DNA of 64,000 nt from Iphinoe sp. HA4291-MV1 (GCA_019359415.1 JAHHHH010000009.1:62001-126000), one strand, 5' to 3'. Counted from the first letter of the stretch, positions 25,639 to 35,742 are shown. Notes: generated from the sequence alone by a model not told the origin. Numbers and translations: made by a program.

Positions 25639-28386
25639 TTAATGACCACGAATCGAACCTATCAACTGACGTGCAAAATGAGAAACCGCCTCAAACTTAT
25701 CACCATGTCGTTCCATAGCTAAATTACGTGCAGCTTGCTCATCAGGATTATTTGCAACAACAGCCAACTGTTCATACCCCGGATAATATCGACAGTAAGT
25801 ATAAACACCATTATCATCAAGCAGCCATTGACTATAAATATCTTCCTTCCTCGGAAAAAAGCTTTCTGACGCATTACGTCCAATAATTTCGCGAGGATAT
25901 TTCAAAATATCGACAAAACTATCAACAGCAACAGGTTGAATACGACCAATTAATCTTGTTGATAGGTTTTGCAGAATTTTAGAAGCAGCTTTAGATCTAG
26001 CGATCGTATCGGGGTCTTGGGCTGATAAAATAACCCTTACCCCCGCTTTAGCTCCGTTAGCGCAAAGCCTCCCCACCAAATCCGAAATTTGGTCAAACTC
26101 AAAGAGAATTGGCGCTTCATCGATAAAGAATATCGAGGCTGGACTACTCAAAGCACGTCGCAGTGCTGCAGAATAAGCACTCAGAGACAGTAATGCTGCA
26201 TCTTCGTCATCAGATAAATTTCTTAATGCAAAAACTAACAACTGAGCATCAGTTGGAAAACTAGAAGGTGCAGAAACAGCTTGTCCGACTCGACTTTCTA
26301 CCCAGAAGCGCAAACGCAAATTGATGACTTCGAGTGCATCATCAATTCTGTCACCCATAGTATGCAGGTTAAGATGATCCCGCGAACAGAAGATGAGAAA
26401 ATCTTTTAAAGTAGGAGTTTTTTGCCATGCTTCACTACCAAATCCTCCTGATATGGCTGCGTGGTATCGCTTTTGAATACCCTCGTCACCAAAGAAGGTG
26501 TTTAAGGCTAAATTAAGAAGCGATCGCACGGTTTGCGTCAGCAGCTGATTACTGGTTGATGAACCCAGTACCATTGTCATCAACGCGGACTCAAGAAATG
26601 CAACATAATCTTGAAAGCGTTCTCGTTGTTCTTCTTCATCCAAGAACCGCAAGTCTGGTTGTTCAAATAAATTATTGGATTGTTTGGAAATATCAAAATA
26701 AGCTCCTTTCTCTCCGACAAATGCTGTATAGTCAGTGAAAGTAGACGTCCCATCTGGTTTCGGAAAGTCCAGCGCTACCACAGGCATATTATGTGCTAAA
26801 GCCTGGGTTAAAATTCCCGACACCAAGACTGATTTACCAGCTCGAGTTGTAGCAAACAATGCTAAATTCTTGTGTTGGTTAAATAAATCTAAATGAACTG
26901 GTGTTCCTCCTTCGTCAGCAATCAACTCAAAGCCTGTGCGATCGCCTGCTCGTGTTGTCACCAAAGGTATCAATCCCCACACTTCATTTGTCAGATACAA
27001 TTGACGACGGTTAAAGGGTTTCGCTAACAAAATTTCCCAAACAATAGGCAAAGTTTGCAACCAAATTCTCCAGGCATATTCAGTTTCTCTAATAACTTGC
27101 GCCGGACGTTGAAAACAGTTTTCTATATACCTGCACGCCTCATCTAATCTTTCCACGCTTGGGCGATGCACCAAGATTGCGATTCCCGTATAAATTGGCA
27201 ACGCGCCTTCATAAATTTGTTCTTGCGCTGCGACAGATTTTTTCAGTTTTAACTGTGCAGTAACATCAATGGTATTACCTTTTTCTTGCGCTAACTTTGT
27301 TGTCACATTCGACTGCTTGAGCACTCGCTGTAAAGTTGTTTTGACTATAGTGGGATTCGCCGCCGTTAACTGACAAAAAATTTCAGTGTCTACAATTTCA
27401 TCCCTAGCAATGAGTCCCCACAAATAACGCAGTTGCGATGCTTTATTCTGCCACCCTCCTGGTTTTTCTAGAAATGACATCACACCAACATAGCGATTTT
27501 TAATATTCACCCATTGACGGTCAGCGACGGGTATACTTGACTCCATCAACAATGTGGTGCTATGAACATTTTCTAGTAATAATTTGCAGCTAGATAAATC
27601 AGAAGAAATTTCTTCGTGCAGTCCATTCTCATCTAAAACCAGCAGTTGGGGAATGTTTATCGGTTCGGTAGTATTAAATCGTCGCCAAGCTTCCTGCCAT
27701 AGTTCTTGTGCAGTCAAGGCTTTGATATCTAAACCCCATTTGTTAGATAAAATTTGTTCCCAACGTCGAAACCCTTCAGTATAAGCATTAGAAATCAGAG
27801 TTTCTATTCGTTGGTTTTCCCTTTCTGCTGCTTCACCTTTAAACGATAACCACCAAGATTCAGCTCTTGCCAAAAATTTCTCAATCCAATCATCAGCAGC
27901 GGAAGCATCCGGTTCTATGGTGTACGTCACATACACGCGCAGAAATTTTGGCTTTCGGATACCAGCGCGAGTGAGTTGCTGTGTTCTGGCTCTTTCAGAA
28001 GTCAGCAAGTACTGTATACTAGGCGAGGAAGTATGCTGTATAAGAGATGCAAGTTCTTGTTGCCGTTTTTTATCTGAAGAAAAAGATCCCAAGTGAAAAG
28101 TGACTCTTTCCTCTGGTGGGATATCTTTTAAACCAGCTTCTATATTGTTACAAATTGTATCTATTTGCTCGGTTCTTAAAGTCGTATGAATGCCTTTGCA
28201 TTCAAATCCAAAAACAAAACAAAATCTATCTCTCTGGCTACCTTTAGTCAGAATATAAGCACCAATATCTCTGCCATCAAGTGCAATACGCAGCATGGTG
28301 GCGAGATTTAAAGCATCTTCAAAAGGTGCTAACCTACTTTCTTGACCTGCGATGCCTACGCTTTGTTTTCCGATTTTTTCTTTCAT
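25639..28386 (-). CDS. VirB4/TraC-like T4SS ATPase
   Basis: 915 aa. Walker A is FATTRAGKSVLVSG with Lys518; the first Gly of the loop is Ala, as seen in some VirB4 proteins. Walker B is SIFFIDEAP with Asp756/Glu757. Downstream RVILSAQDPDTIARS is the sensor/Q motif, and NLSTRLIGRIQP follows. The N-terminal half (about 1-480) is the VirB4 membrane-associated domain. VirB4 energises pilus assembly and transport. It overlaps the upstream 125-aa gene by 53 bp. It is the strongest T4SS marker in the cluster. Confidence 0.85.
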   Translation of the reverse strand: MKEKIGKQSVGIAGQESRLAPFEDALNLATMLRIALDGRDIGAYILTKGSQRDRFCFVFGFECKGIHTTLRTEQIDTICNNIEAGLKDIPPEERVTFHLGSFSSDKKRQQELASLIQHTSSPSIQYLLTSERARTQQLTRAGIRKPKFLRVYVTYTIEPDASAADDWIEKFLARAESWWLSFKGEAAERENQRIETLISNAYTEGFRRWEQILSNKWGLDIKALTAQELWQEAWRRFNTTEPINIPQLLVLDENGLHEEISSDLSSCKLLLENVHSTTLLMESSIPVADRQWVNIKNRYVGVMSFLEKPGGWQNKASQLRYLWGLIARDEIVDTEIFCQLTAANPTIVKTTLQRVLKQSNVTTKLAQEKGNTIDVTAQLKLKKSVAAQEQIYEGALPIYTGIAILVHRPSVERLDEACRYIENCFQRPAQVIRETEYAWRIWLQTLPIVWEILLAKPFNRRQLYLTNEVWGLIPLVTTRAGDRTGFELIADEGGTPVHLDLFNQHKNLALFATTRAGKSVLVSGILTQALAHNMPVVALDFPKPDGTSTFTDYTAFVGEKGAYFDISKQSNNLFEQPDLRFLDEEEQRERFQDYVAFLESALMTMVLGSSTSNQLLTQTVRSLLNLALNTFFGDEGIQKRYHAAISGGFGSEAWQKTPTLKDFLIFCSRDHLNLHTMGDRIDDALEVINLRLRFWVESRVGQAVSAPSSFPTDAQLLVFALRNLSDDEDAALLSLSAYSAALRRALSSPASIFFIDEAPILFEFDQISDLVGRLCANGAKAGVRVILSAQDPDTIARSKAASKILQNLSTRLIGRIQPVAVDSFVDILKYPREIIGRNASESFFPRKEDIYSQWLLDDNGVYTYCRYYPGYEQLAVVANNPDEQAARNLAMERHGDKFEAVSHFARQLIGSIRGH

Positions 28387-28711
28387 AGTGGAATTCTAGA
28401 AAACTTTTATAACGAGCGGTGCCTCTTGTCCAGGTTGGAACACCTATAAATTTGCTCAAAAAACGCCAACTTCTACCACCTGTTAATATCCACCAAGTTG
28501 CTATTCCCCACCCAGCAATTAAGACTGTCCACAACCATTTCTGCCATTCATTTGAGAATGCACCTCCAAAGAAGCCATTCACAATCATGTAGGAAAGTAG
28601 GGCTATAATCGTCCAAGGAAAGATTTGATCAGCAGGAATTGGTCCTAAAGAAGGTTGGGTTCCCAAAATTTGGTTGACAGGTCGAAATTCTTTGTCTCGC
28701 TCATCAGTCAT
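28334..28711 (-). CDS. Small two-helix membrane protein in virB3 position
   Basis: 125 aa. Two adjacent transmembrane segments (about 28-47, FPWTIIALLSYMIVNGFFGG, and 60-78, LWTVLIAGWGIATWWILTGG) precede a very basic C-terminus (YERKNRKTKRRHRRSRK). Size, two-helix topology and placement directly before the VirB4-like ATPase, with a 53-bp overlap, mirror VirB3/TraL. Sequence alone does not prove that family. The overlap suggests translational coupling. Confidence 0.6.
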   Translation of the reverse strand: MTDERDKEFRPVNQILGTQPSLGPIPADQIFPWTIIALLSYMIVNGFFGGAFSNEWQKWLWTVLIAGWGIATWWILTGGRSWRFLSKFIGVPTWTRGTARYKSFLEFHYERKNRKTKRRHRRSRK

Positions 28712-28725
28712 AACAATTTCCCAGC

Positions 28726-29289
28726 TTAACCATTATTACCAACGATGAAACTCGTCAACACATCAGCAACGGTAACAGCAATGACGACCAACAAGGGTGT
28801 TCTAGCAACAACTTGCCAATCTTCATCTTTGCGAACGGCGTTAATCACGCCGATAAGGGCAACAGCGATGTAGAGTAAGTAAAGTGCCCGTAAAACATTA
28901 AACACTAAACTCACTGCAGCGGCGGCACCTCCTTGTTGGGAACCTTGGGTTAAATTGTTTTTGAAAAAGGTTTCCGCTTTGCCAAAAAATTGAGCTACTG
29001 CTGGGTCAGTAAAGTAGTCTATCCAAAAGAAACTGAGTATTGCTGATAATGCGAGAGTTTGGAGTAAAATGAGCCAATATTTAGGTAAACCTACGAATTG
29101 TCCTATTTGCTGAATAACAGCTACTGCTACACTGCCCACAATCAAGCAAAATAGCAGAGTAGGGCAATTGGTGCAAATAACAGTTAAGAAGACAGCACAA
29201 GCCAGCAACAATGGCACAGATGCCAACAAATAAGTGAATAAGTATTTTCGTTGATACCGTGCTTCCCGCTGAGTATATCTTAGAGGCAT
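28726..29289 (-). CDS. Membrane protein with pilin-like C-terminal half, virB2 position
   Basis: 187 aa. There are two hydrophobic segments in the N-terminal half (about 18-37 and 41-65) and one at about 73-90. A small-residue stretch follows (TQGSQQGGAAAAVSLVFNVL), then two closely spaced helices ending IVGNNG. That second half resembles the VirB2/TrbC pilin layout. It is the first gene of the minus-strand cluster, 14 bp upstream of the VirB3-like gene. Function is inferred from position and topology only. Confidence 0.55.
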   Translation of the reverse strand: MPLRYTQREARYQRKYLFTYLLASVPLLLACAVFLTVICTNCPTLLFCLIVGSVAVAVIQQIGQFVGLPKYWLILLQTLALSAILSFFWIDYFTDPAVAQFFGKAETFFKNNLTQGSQQGGAAAAVSLVFNVLRALYLLYIAVALIGVINAVRKDEDWQVVARTPLLVVIAVTVADVLTSFIVGNNG

Positions 29290-30262
29290 AAACTAAATTT
29301 CCTAACTTCTTTAACAGAAACGACTTGCAGATAATAGTTCATCTATAACTCTTTTTTGATAATGTATCATTACAATCTTAGGAATAGCTTGGTCTTGCCA
29401 TTATTCATTGCATTTCTACACTATCCAGTGTAAGATTATACATGATAAAAAGTAAATGATCAATGGATAATATAACACACCTAAGAAGAATCTTGTGTTG
29501 ATGGATACGAATTTCCCTTCTCAAGCTAGTATAAGATAACAAATAAAGTTTAAAATATACAGCGTTCATAAATAGAATATGAACATTGTTTTTGTAGAGA
29601 TGTTACATGTAATATCTCTATTACAGCGTGCGGCTGAATCACAAACTATTTGTGATTGCTGTAGTAGAAAACTACCAAGAGCTTTTATAAATTTACTTGT
29701 CATTTCATAGAAAAATATTTTTGCTAATTAAGAACAATAAAAACTACTCTTATTAGCTGGAAAAGTAAGAAAAGTTAAGTGAAATTTCTCTGTCTTATCT
29801 GTACGAACCTACTAAAGGTGAGTCACTGCAAACAACTCTTGGCTACGCCTGAAGCAATCCGCTAGCCACCTTGTGCAAAGAAGATGATATCAAAAAAAAC
29901 AGGGTATTCCAGTATATCATCAAATCATCAACACCTTTCATGCATTCTGGTGAAATTTATGAAAAATTATTCTTGACGTTAAAAAAATCAAAAGAACACT
30001 GTTATTAATTATAAGATTACCTTATCTTAACTTAGACGTCATAGGATTTTCAGCTGTACCCATATTTTGACGAATTTCGTTCTAAGGTTTTTTGAAGCGA
30101 ACTTCGTATTCACACCAATTATTTTTTATTAATTGTCTAGGCGAGAAAAATGAAATCTTCGCCTAGGGTTTTGTTGGGAATGATTAGGGCTTTTTTGTCA
30201 TCCGTTTGTCTTATAAAACAACTTCTATAAGAAGTAGAGACTAAACTCAAAAGGGAAATTTT
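29290..30262. other. Long divergent intergenic region (973 bp)
   Basis: Separates the virB-like cluster (minus) from phoX (plus) and must carry both promoters. It is AT-rich with no supported ORF. A short dyad ACACTATCCAGTGT lies at about 29418. GGCTACGC...GCTAGCC around 29843-29878 looks like a dispersed cyanobacterial repeat. One 8-bp CTTAACTT resembling a Pho-box unit lies at 30026-30033, without the expected 11-bp periodic partners. Confidence 0.4.
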
Positions 30263-32602
30263 ATGTCTAAGTTGAGTCGCAGACAAGTACTTATCTTCTT
30301 TGCTGGCGCTGCTGGTGCTATAGTAGCAGATCAAGTTTTAGGTAGTACTGTCGATGCAAGAGAAGCAAAATTTGCACGTCTAAGTTTTACACCCGTACGC
30401 TTACCACATCCTCTGCCAATCTACAAGCAACAGAAGAACTACCTGCCTACCGAAATTGGACAGGGAAAAACTTTTGATGCTTCACCTGATGTGAAGTTAG
30501 CCAGTTACAACGTCCTTGATGATGTTGTGGTGCCTCCAGAATTCGAGCGGTACGTTATTGTTGGTTGGGGCGATCGCGTTTTCCCAAACCCCGAAGATTA
30601 TTTCGGCTACAACAACGACTACACAGGCTTTGTGCCTATTGATCAGCACAGTCTCAACGATGGCTATCTCTGGGTAAATCACGAATACATTTCTTATCCT
30701 TTTTCTGAGCTTGCCCCTGCTACTCCCACAGATCTAACTGGCTTCCCGACGACTTACCCACTGGTCATTGGCGGCGAGTTACCGAACGACAAAACCAGCA
30801 TTGAACTGCTGGGCGAATTCTTGTATAACCTGGGCGGTTCAGTCGTGCGGATTGCCAGGGCAAATCGGAATGAAAACTACACTGTTGTTCATGATGCCAA
30901 TAACAGACGCATTCATGGGCTGTCGGGTTTAGCTATCAACCGCGATCGCAGTGACGATTATAAAAACATCACCTCTTGGGGTAGCAAGAGCTATCAGCAG
31001 GGCGATGAAAACTATTTGATTGGCACTGGACCTGCTGCCACAAGCGTATTTAACATCAGTAGTGATGGTTTGGGTAATCGTATCATTGGCACTGCCTACA
31101 ACTGCTCTGGCGGAACCAGTCCTTGGGGAACCATTGTGTCTGGGGAAGAAAACTTCCAGGGAAGTAGTAGCTCTTTTGTCGGCGTCACTGAATCCGTCAA
31201 ACTAAATGGAACTCAAACGGGCTACACAGCTGGTACCACTGGAGAAAAGTTCGGATTAGTTGGGGAAAAATACGGTTGGATGGTAGAAATTAACCCCGCA
31301 GATCCAAACTTCCGTCCCCGTAAACACACTGCATTAGGACGATTTCGCCACGAAAACATCGCGATTCGTGCTGAGGCAGGTAGTAAATTAGTCGTTTATA
31401 TGGGTGACGATCGCCGGGGGGGTCACACCTGGAAATTTGTAAGTAACGGAACAGTTGTCAACCCCAACAACAAGAACAACAGTAAATTGTTTGAAGATGG
31501 CACTCTATATGTTGCCGTATATAATGCTGACGGGACAGGACGTTGGCTGCCTTTAACCTTACAGACGCCCACAAATCCTAACCGTCCTTCTGTATTATCT
31601 TCCGTTGAAGCGGCGGCACGCGGTACCATCTCTAACAATGGGAATACCCGTTTCCCTAAACTTCCCGACGGAGGCGCGAACATCGTTACCGTAGCCAATG
31701 AAGCGACTGAGTTACCTCAGTACGAAGGGAAAACATTAGGTGAGTTCTATCCGAATCAAGGAGCATTGCTGTCTGATGCATTCCAAGCGGCGAATTTAGC
31801 AGGGGGTACGCCCACAGCTCGCCCAGAGGATATTGAAATTCATCCGTACACAAAGGAAGTGTTCATTTCCTACACAGACGCAGCACCCAGCAGCGATGGC
31901 TATGCAGACTCTCGCATTTTTGTTGTTTCTAAGTACAGTAGTAATGTCAATGCAACGCAGCATTTTGGCGGACTCTATAAGATTATTGAAGACAGTCAAG
32001 ATGGTACCGGAACGACATTTCGTTGGCAAAGGTTTGCTCAAGGCGGAGAAGCTGGGGCTGAACTGGGTGCCGGATTTGCCCTGAGTGACAACTTAGTGTT
32101 TGACAATCAGGGGAATCTTTGGGTGGTGATTGATATTCCCAACGAGGCTTACAACGGATTTAATAGTGGTGCGGCTGGCACTCCCAACGTCGTTGACCAC
32201 ACGCAAACTGGGAACGTGACAACTCTGCTGGGTGCCTTTGGCAATAGTTGGATGTTCTTCATTCCCACACGGGGACCAAACGCCGGAAATGTGATTCCGT
32301 TTGGACATGGTCCGATGCGCTGTGAATTTACCGGTCCGACGTTTGTAGGCGACACGCTCATTGTCTCTGTACAGCATCCCGGTGAAGATTGTCCCATCAA
32401 TGATGGTACAACCTTCAGTCGAGACATTGAACTTCTAGATTTAGATGGCAGTCTGTTTATGCAGAAACGCACGATTCCACGTGGTAGTAGCTGGCCCAGC
32501 AACATCCCTACTGCTGATGGTGGTAGCAGTCAAGCAACAGGTATACCGCGTCCAGCAGTCATTGGTATTCGCCGTAAGAATTCTAAGGGCAGATTTATCT
32601 AA
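30263..32602 (+). CDS. phoX: PhoX-type alkaline phosphatase (DUF839)
   Basis: A 779-aa secreted phosphatase releasing phosphate from organic esters. PhoX enzymes use an Fe3+/Ca2+ cluster. The Tat signal is visible (MSKLSRRQVLIFFAGAAGAI). PhoX hallmarks follow in order: WVNHEYISYPF, NRRIHGLSGLAINRD, GGTSPWGTIVSGEENF, RHENIAIRAEAGSKLVVYMG, RPEDIEIHPYTKEVFISYT, NLVFDNQGNLWVVID and FTGPTFVGDTLIVSVQHPGE. Full length with GGGAAA before the ATG. A second phosphatase and a GMC oxidoreductase follow on the same strand. Confidence 0.92.
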   Translation: MSKLSRRQVLIFFAGAAGAIVADQVLGSTVDAREAKFARLSFTPVRLPHPLPIYKQQKNYLPTEIGQGKTFDASPDVKLASYNVLDDVVVPPEFERYVIVGWGDRVFPNPEDYFGYNNDYTGFVPIDQHSLNDGYLWVNHEYISYPFSELAPATPTDLTGFPTTYPLVIGGELPNDKTSIELLGEFLYNLGGSVVRIARANRNENYTVVHDANNRRIHGLSGLAINRDRSDDYKNITSWGSKSYQQGDENYLIGTGPAATSVFNISSDGLGNRIIGTAYNCSGGTSPWGTIVSGEENFQGSSSSFVGVTESVKLNGTQTGYTAGTTGEKFGLVGEKYGWMVEINPADPNFRPRKHTALGRFRHENIAIRAEAGSKLVVYMGDDRRGGHTWKFVSNGTVVNPNNKNNSKLFEDGTLYVAVYNADGTGRWLPLTLQTPTNPNRPSVLSSVEAAARGTISNNGNTRFPKLPDGGANIVTVANEATELPQYEGKTLGEFYPNQGALLSDAFQAANLAGGTPTARPEDIEIHPYTKEVFISYTDAAPSSDGYADSRIFVVSKYSSNVNATQHFGGLYKIIEDSQDGTGTTFRWQRFAQGGEAGAELGAGFALSDNLVFDNQGNLWVVIDIPNEAYNGFNSGAAGTPNVVDHTQTGNVTTLLGAFGNSWMFFIPTRGPNAGNVIPFGHGPMRCEFTGPTFVGDTLIVSVQHPGEDCPINDGTTFSRDIELLDLDGSLFMQKRTIPRGSSWPSNIPTADGGSSQATGIPRPAVIGIRRKNSKGRFI

Positions 32603-32856
32603 TTATTAATATAAGCAAATGTGTTCGCTCGACACCTTCTTTTGCTTGACGGTATCGTATCTCCAATTCATCCAGGCTAAGATGCTCCTCGATTTTGATT
32701 CGTTTCGGCATTGCGATCAGCAATGCTTGTGCCCCTTGGGCAATCGCTCTTTGACTGCACTCTTCTTCTATATTATGGTTGATTGTCAGGACATAATATT
32801 ACCCGTTTATTTTCCGCTTAGTCTAGTTAAGACATAGAGAGACAAAATTTGTCATT

Positions 32857-33540
32857 TCATTCCTCTGGTAATTCCCCGAATCGCTCTTTATAACGAGCTA
32901 GCAAGGATTCGAGTTTAGAAGTGCGTTGGCGTTCTTGTTCTGCTTGTTTCTCTGCTTCTTTCAGCGCCTCTGCTAACTCATCCGGAACTAACAATTTCTG
33001 CCCATTATCTAAGCGGTAAAAGCCAATCAGTTTTCCTTCTACTGCTAGACGGAGTTGCAAGGATTCGCTTTGATAATCGGTGATGGACTCATAACTATCT
33101 CCCTGAAGTCGATATCCTTGCAACTTTTCCTTAATCCACTCTCCTTTAGGGTCAAATAACCAATATTCCTGTACTTCTAATGCTTCATACAGGTTTTTCT
33201 TGGTATTTTTGTCCTCATCCTGAGTACTTTTCGATGTGATTTCAAAAATGACTTTTGGTACTTGTTTTTCTTCCCAAATTTTGTAATGATCTCGTCCACC
33301 TGGCTCTACGTCATAGATGACCATGACATCAGGAGCAACGCGCAACTTTGGAAAACCCTCGGCATAATACAAGAATTGGTTTGCTAGAACTGTAGCTTGA
33401 CGATTAAGTAAATACTGTCTGAGAACTTCTAAAGTGATTAATATGACGTAAAGATGATCGTATGTTTCTGCCACAGGTTCTTTATCGCTGCTTGGGTAAA
33501 TAACTCCAGATTTAGAGGGGGTAGGGACAACAGCAGTCAT
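32857..33540 (-). CDS. Uma2 family endonuclease-like protein (DUF820)
   Basis: 227 aa, the PD-(D/E)XK nuclease-like Uma2 family that is highly expanded in cyanobacteria. Visible motif residues are RVAPDVMVIYDV (Asp) and PKVIFEITSKST (Glu plus distal polar residue), then EALEVQEYWLFDPKGEW. The C-terminus (about 190-225) is a coiled coil with the characteristic KEAEKQAEQERQRTSKLESL pattern. The biological role is unknown. It is transcribed against phoX and phoD and has no obvious partner. Confidence 0.88.
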   Translation of the reverse strand: MTAVVPTPSKSGVIYPSSDKEPVAETYDHLYVILITLEVLRQYLLNRQATVLANQFLYYAEGFPKLRVAPDVMVIYDVEPGGRDHYKIWEEKQVPKVIFEITSKSTQDEDKNTKKNLYEALEVQEYWLFDPKGEWIKEKLQGYRLQGDSYESITDYQSESLQLRLAVEGKLIGFYRLDNGQKLLVPDELAEALKEAEKQAEQERQRTSKLESLLARYKERFGELPEE

Positions 33541-33943
33541 GGTTGCACTTCCTTAGTGTTATTTTTTTATTTTATTTACCTCAGAGTCAACAACATGAAT
33601 CAAACAGCTTGATTAAGCCTATATTAACTGTTCCTTTGCTAGGAATTAATGTCGCAATGGTAAGTTAATCCCGGGCAAAGCAACAGTTGACACTTTGGAG
33701 CAGCAGGAATATTTGATAGTCTTCGTTCTTTGGATTAGAGGATAGACATGCTTCCTACAACTATAACAAAGTCGCTTAGCTTCAGTATGGAATCGCAAAA
33801 TTTGGTTATTTACATAACATCAAATGTTTCAAACCTGAATTTGACGGTTGTGGTATTGGTTATGGAGTTTGTCAATTCTTACCCTGCTTGCCTTGTGTCG
33901 CCTGTTCCTCTGCTTTCATTTGTTAGTTAATCGGGGGAAAAGA
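33541..33943. other. Upstream region of phoD
   Basis: About 400 bp. Three 8-bp units, ATTAACTG (33623-33630), CTTTGCTA (33634-33641) and ATTAATGT (33645-33652), are spaced exactly 11 bp apart, as in a cyanobacterial Pho box. Each matches the (C/T)TTAA(C/T)(C/T)(T/A) unit at only six of eight positions. A 60-residue open frame at 33748 has a weak upstream GAGGATA but no protein-like conservation that I can see. Confidence 0.35.
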
Positions 33944-35530
33944 GTGGTAGACTACCAGAATTTTGAGCGGTTTCTGTACAGCCGAATCAAGCGACGGAAC
34001 TTAATTATCGGGGCAGGGGTATTGACTGGTTTGGTGCTTGCTAACCAATCCCATCAACGAGCGATCGCCCAAGTCCCATTTTCTAGTTATCCTTTTACGC
34101 TGGGTGTGGCGTCAGGTGATCCTTATCCAACGAGCGTGGTGCTTTGGACTCGTCTGGCTCCCAATCCCTTACAAGGAGGTGGAATGCCATCTGTCAATGT
34201 GCCAATTCGTTGGGAGGTAGCAACTGATCCCAATATGAATCATATAGTAGCAAAAGGCACTGAAATTGCAATTCCAGAACTAGCTCACTCAGTCAGAGTT
34301 GTTGTAAATGGTCTCAAACCAAATACATGGTACTGGTATCGATTCATTTCTGGTACGGAAGAAAGTCCGATTGGTCGCACTCGTACGGCTCCTAAACCAG
34401 GTAGCGACGTGAGTCAATTTGCCTTTGCATTTGTCTCCTGTCAGCACTATGAGCAAGGGTACTACACAGCATACAAATATTTAGCGCAGGAAGACCTAAG
34501 CCTAGTGGTCCATGTTGGGGACTACATCTACGAGGGAGGAATCACACCAGATCGTCCAAGACAGCATAATGGTCCGGAAATTTTGACTCTAGAGGATTAT
34601 CGCAACCGTCACGCCCTTTACAAAACCGATCCAAATCTGCAAGCAACTCATGCAGCATTTCCCTGGATTGTCACTTGGGATGATCACGAGGTGGAAAACA
34701 ACTACGCCAATGCTACCTCAGAGGTCGATGACGAACCGGATCAAGACCCCCAAGTCTTCCTACAACGGCGGGCATACGCATATCAGGCTTACTATGAGCA
34801 TATGCCGTTACGACTCTTCTCAAAACCTGAAGGACCAGATATGCAACTTTTCCGTCGGCTTTCCTTCGGAAATTTGGCAACCTTCCATGTGTTAGATACC
34901 CGTCAATATCGCACAGATCAACCTTGTGGAGATGGTACCAAAGAACGTTGCCCAGAGAATTTTGACCCCAATGCAACGATTACTGGTAAACGTCAAGAAA
35001 ATTGGCTGTACCAAGGTCTAGACCGCTCTCAAGCTCGCTGGAATATACTAGCACAGCAGGTTATCGTTGCTCAGATAGACACCAAAGCTGGAGAAGGTGC
35101 AACTTTCAGCATGGATAAATGGGATGGATATTTAGCTTCCCGCGATCGCCTACTACATTTCCTGGAACAACGCAAACCGTCTAATCCAGTTGTCTTGACA
35201 GGTGATGTACATTCCAACTGGGCAATGGATCTCAAGGCTGACTTTAATAAACCAGAATCCGCTACAGTTGGCAGTGAATTTGTTTGTACCTCAATTACCA
35301 GTGGTGGAGATGGGGCAGACTCAAGTCCTACAGTTGAGGCTTACTTGCCGGATAATCCGCACATTAAATTTTATAACGGTCAACGCGGATATGTCCGCTG
35401 TGTGGTTACTCCCGAAACCTGGCAGTCAGATTTTTTAGTCGTGTCAAATGTGACAACTCAATCTGGTACAATCAGCAACCGTGCTTCATTTGTGGTTGAA
35501 AACGGTCGTCTAGGAATACAAAAAGTCTAG
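33944..35530 (+). CDS. phoD: PhoD-type alkaline phosphatase
   Basis: 528 aa. PhoD is a Tat-exported phosphodiesterase/phosphomonoesterase using Fe/Ca. A Tat-like signal (IKRRNLIIGAGVLTGLVLA) precedes the phosphatase N-domain (FTLGVASGDPYPTSVVLWTRL). Metal-site motifs follow: FAFVSCQHYEQGYYTAY, VVHVGDYIYEGG, PWIVTWDDHEVENNYA and NPVVLTGDVHSNWAMDLK. I chose GTG 33944, preceded by GGGGGAAAAG. The frame is open to 33848, but those residues would place an extra hydrophobic stretch before the Tat motif. Confidence 0.92.
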   Translation: MVDYQNFERFLYSRIKRRNLIIGAGVLTGLVLANQSHQRAIAQVPFSSYPFTLGVASGDPYPTSVVLWTRLAPNPLQGGGMPSVNVPIRWEVATDPNMNHIVAKGTEIAIPELAHSVRVVVNGLKPNTWYWYRFISGTEESPIGRTRTAPKPGSDVSQFAFAFVSCQHYEQGYYTAYKYLAQEDLSLVVHVGDYIYEGGITPDRPRQHNGPEILTLEDYRNRHALYKTDPNLQATHAAFPWIVTWDDHEVENNYANATSEVDDEPDQDPQVFLQRRAYAYQAYYEHMPLRLFSKPEGPDMQLFRRLSFGNLATFHVLDTRQYRTDQPCGDGTKERCPENFDPNATITGKRQENWLYQGLDRSQARWNILAQQVIVAQIDTKAGEGATFSMDKWDGYLASRDRLLHFLEQRKPSNPVVLTGDVHSNWAMDLKADFNKPESATVGSEFVCTSITSGGDGADSSPTVEAYLPDNPHIKFYNGQRGYVRCVVTPETWQSDFLVVSNVTTQSGTISNRASFVVENGRLGIQKV

Positions 35531-35556
35531 AAGGATTGCTGCTTTTCGTTGTACAC

Positions 35557-35596
35557 AGCCCGTATCATATCCCGAAGGAACGTGATACGGGCTTTT
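35557..35596 (+). terminator. Rho-independent terminator after phoD
   Basis: AGCCCGTATCA (35557-35567) pairs with TGATACGGGCT (35583-35593) across a 15-nt loop, followed by TTT. It lies 27 bp after the phoD stop. Confidence 0.8.
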
Positions 35597-35672
35597 CAGC
35601 ATTCTACACTCTACTTTTCAGAATTTTGGCAATTTGGCAACCAACTTACTATCACTAGTGTAAAAACTGAAT

Positions 35673-35689
35673 ATACTTAATTTAAGTAT
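35673..35689. promoter_or_regulatory. Perfect palindrome upstream of the GMC oxidoreductase gene
   Basis: ATACTTAA-T-TTAAGTAT, 8-bp arms around one base, 54 bp before the ATG. Position and symmetry suit an operator or part of the promoter for the downstream gene. The binding protein is unknown. Confidence 0.4.
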
Positions 35690-35742
35690 GTAATCAAAAA
35701 AATAGTATAAAAATTTGCCTTTATAAATAAAGGAGATAAACT

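Noticed and set aside
30026-30033. Pho box upstream of phoX
   Set aside because: Only one 8-bp unit (CTTAACTT) fits; no further units occur at 11-bp spacing.
33748-33930. 60-residue open frame before phoD
   Set aside because: Weak start context and no recognisable features; it overlaps the likely phoD upstream region.
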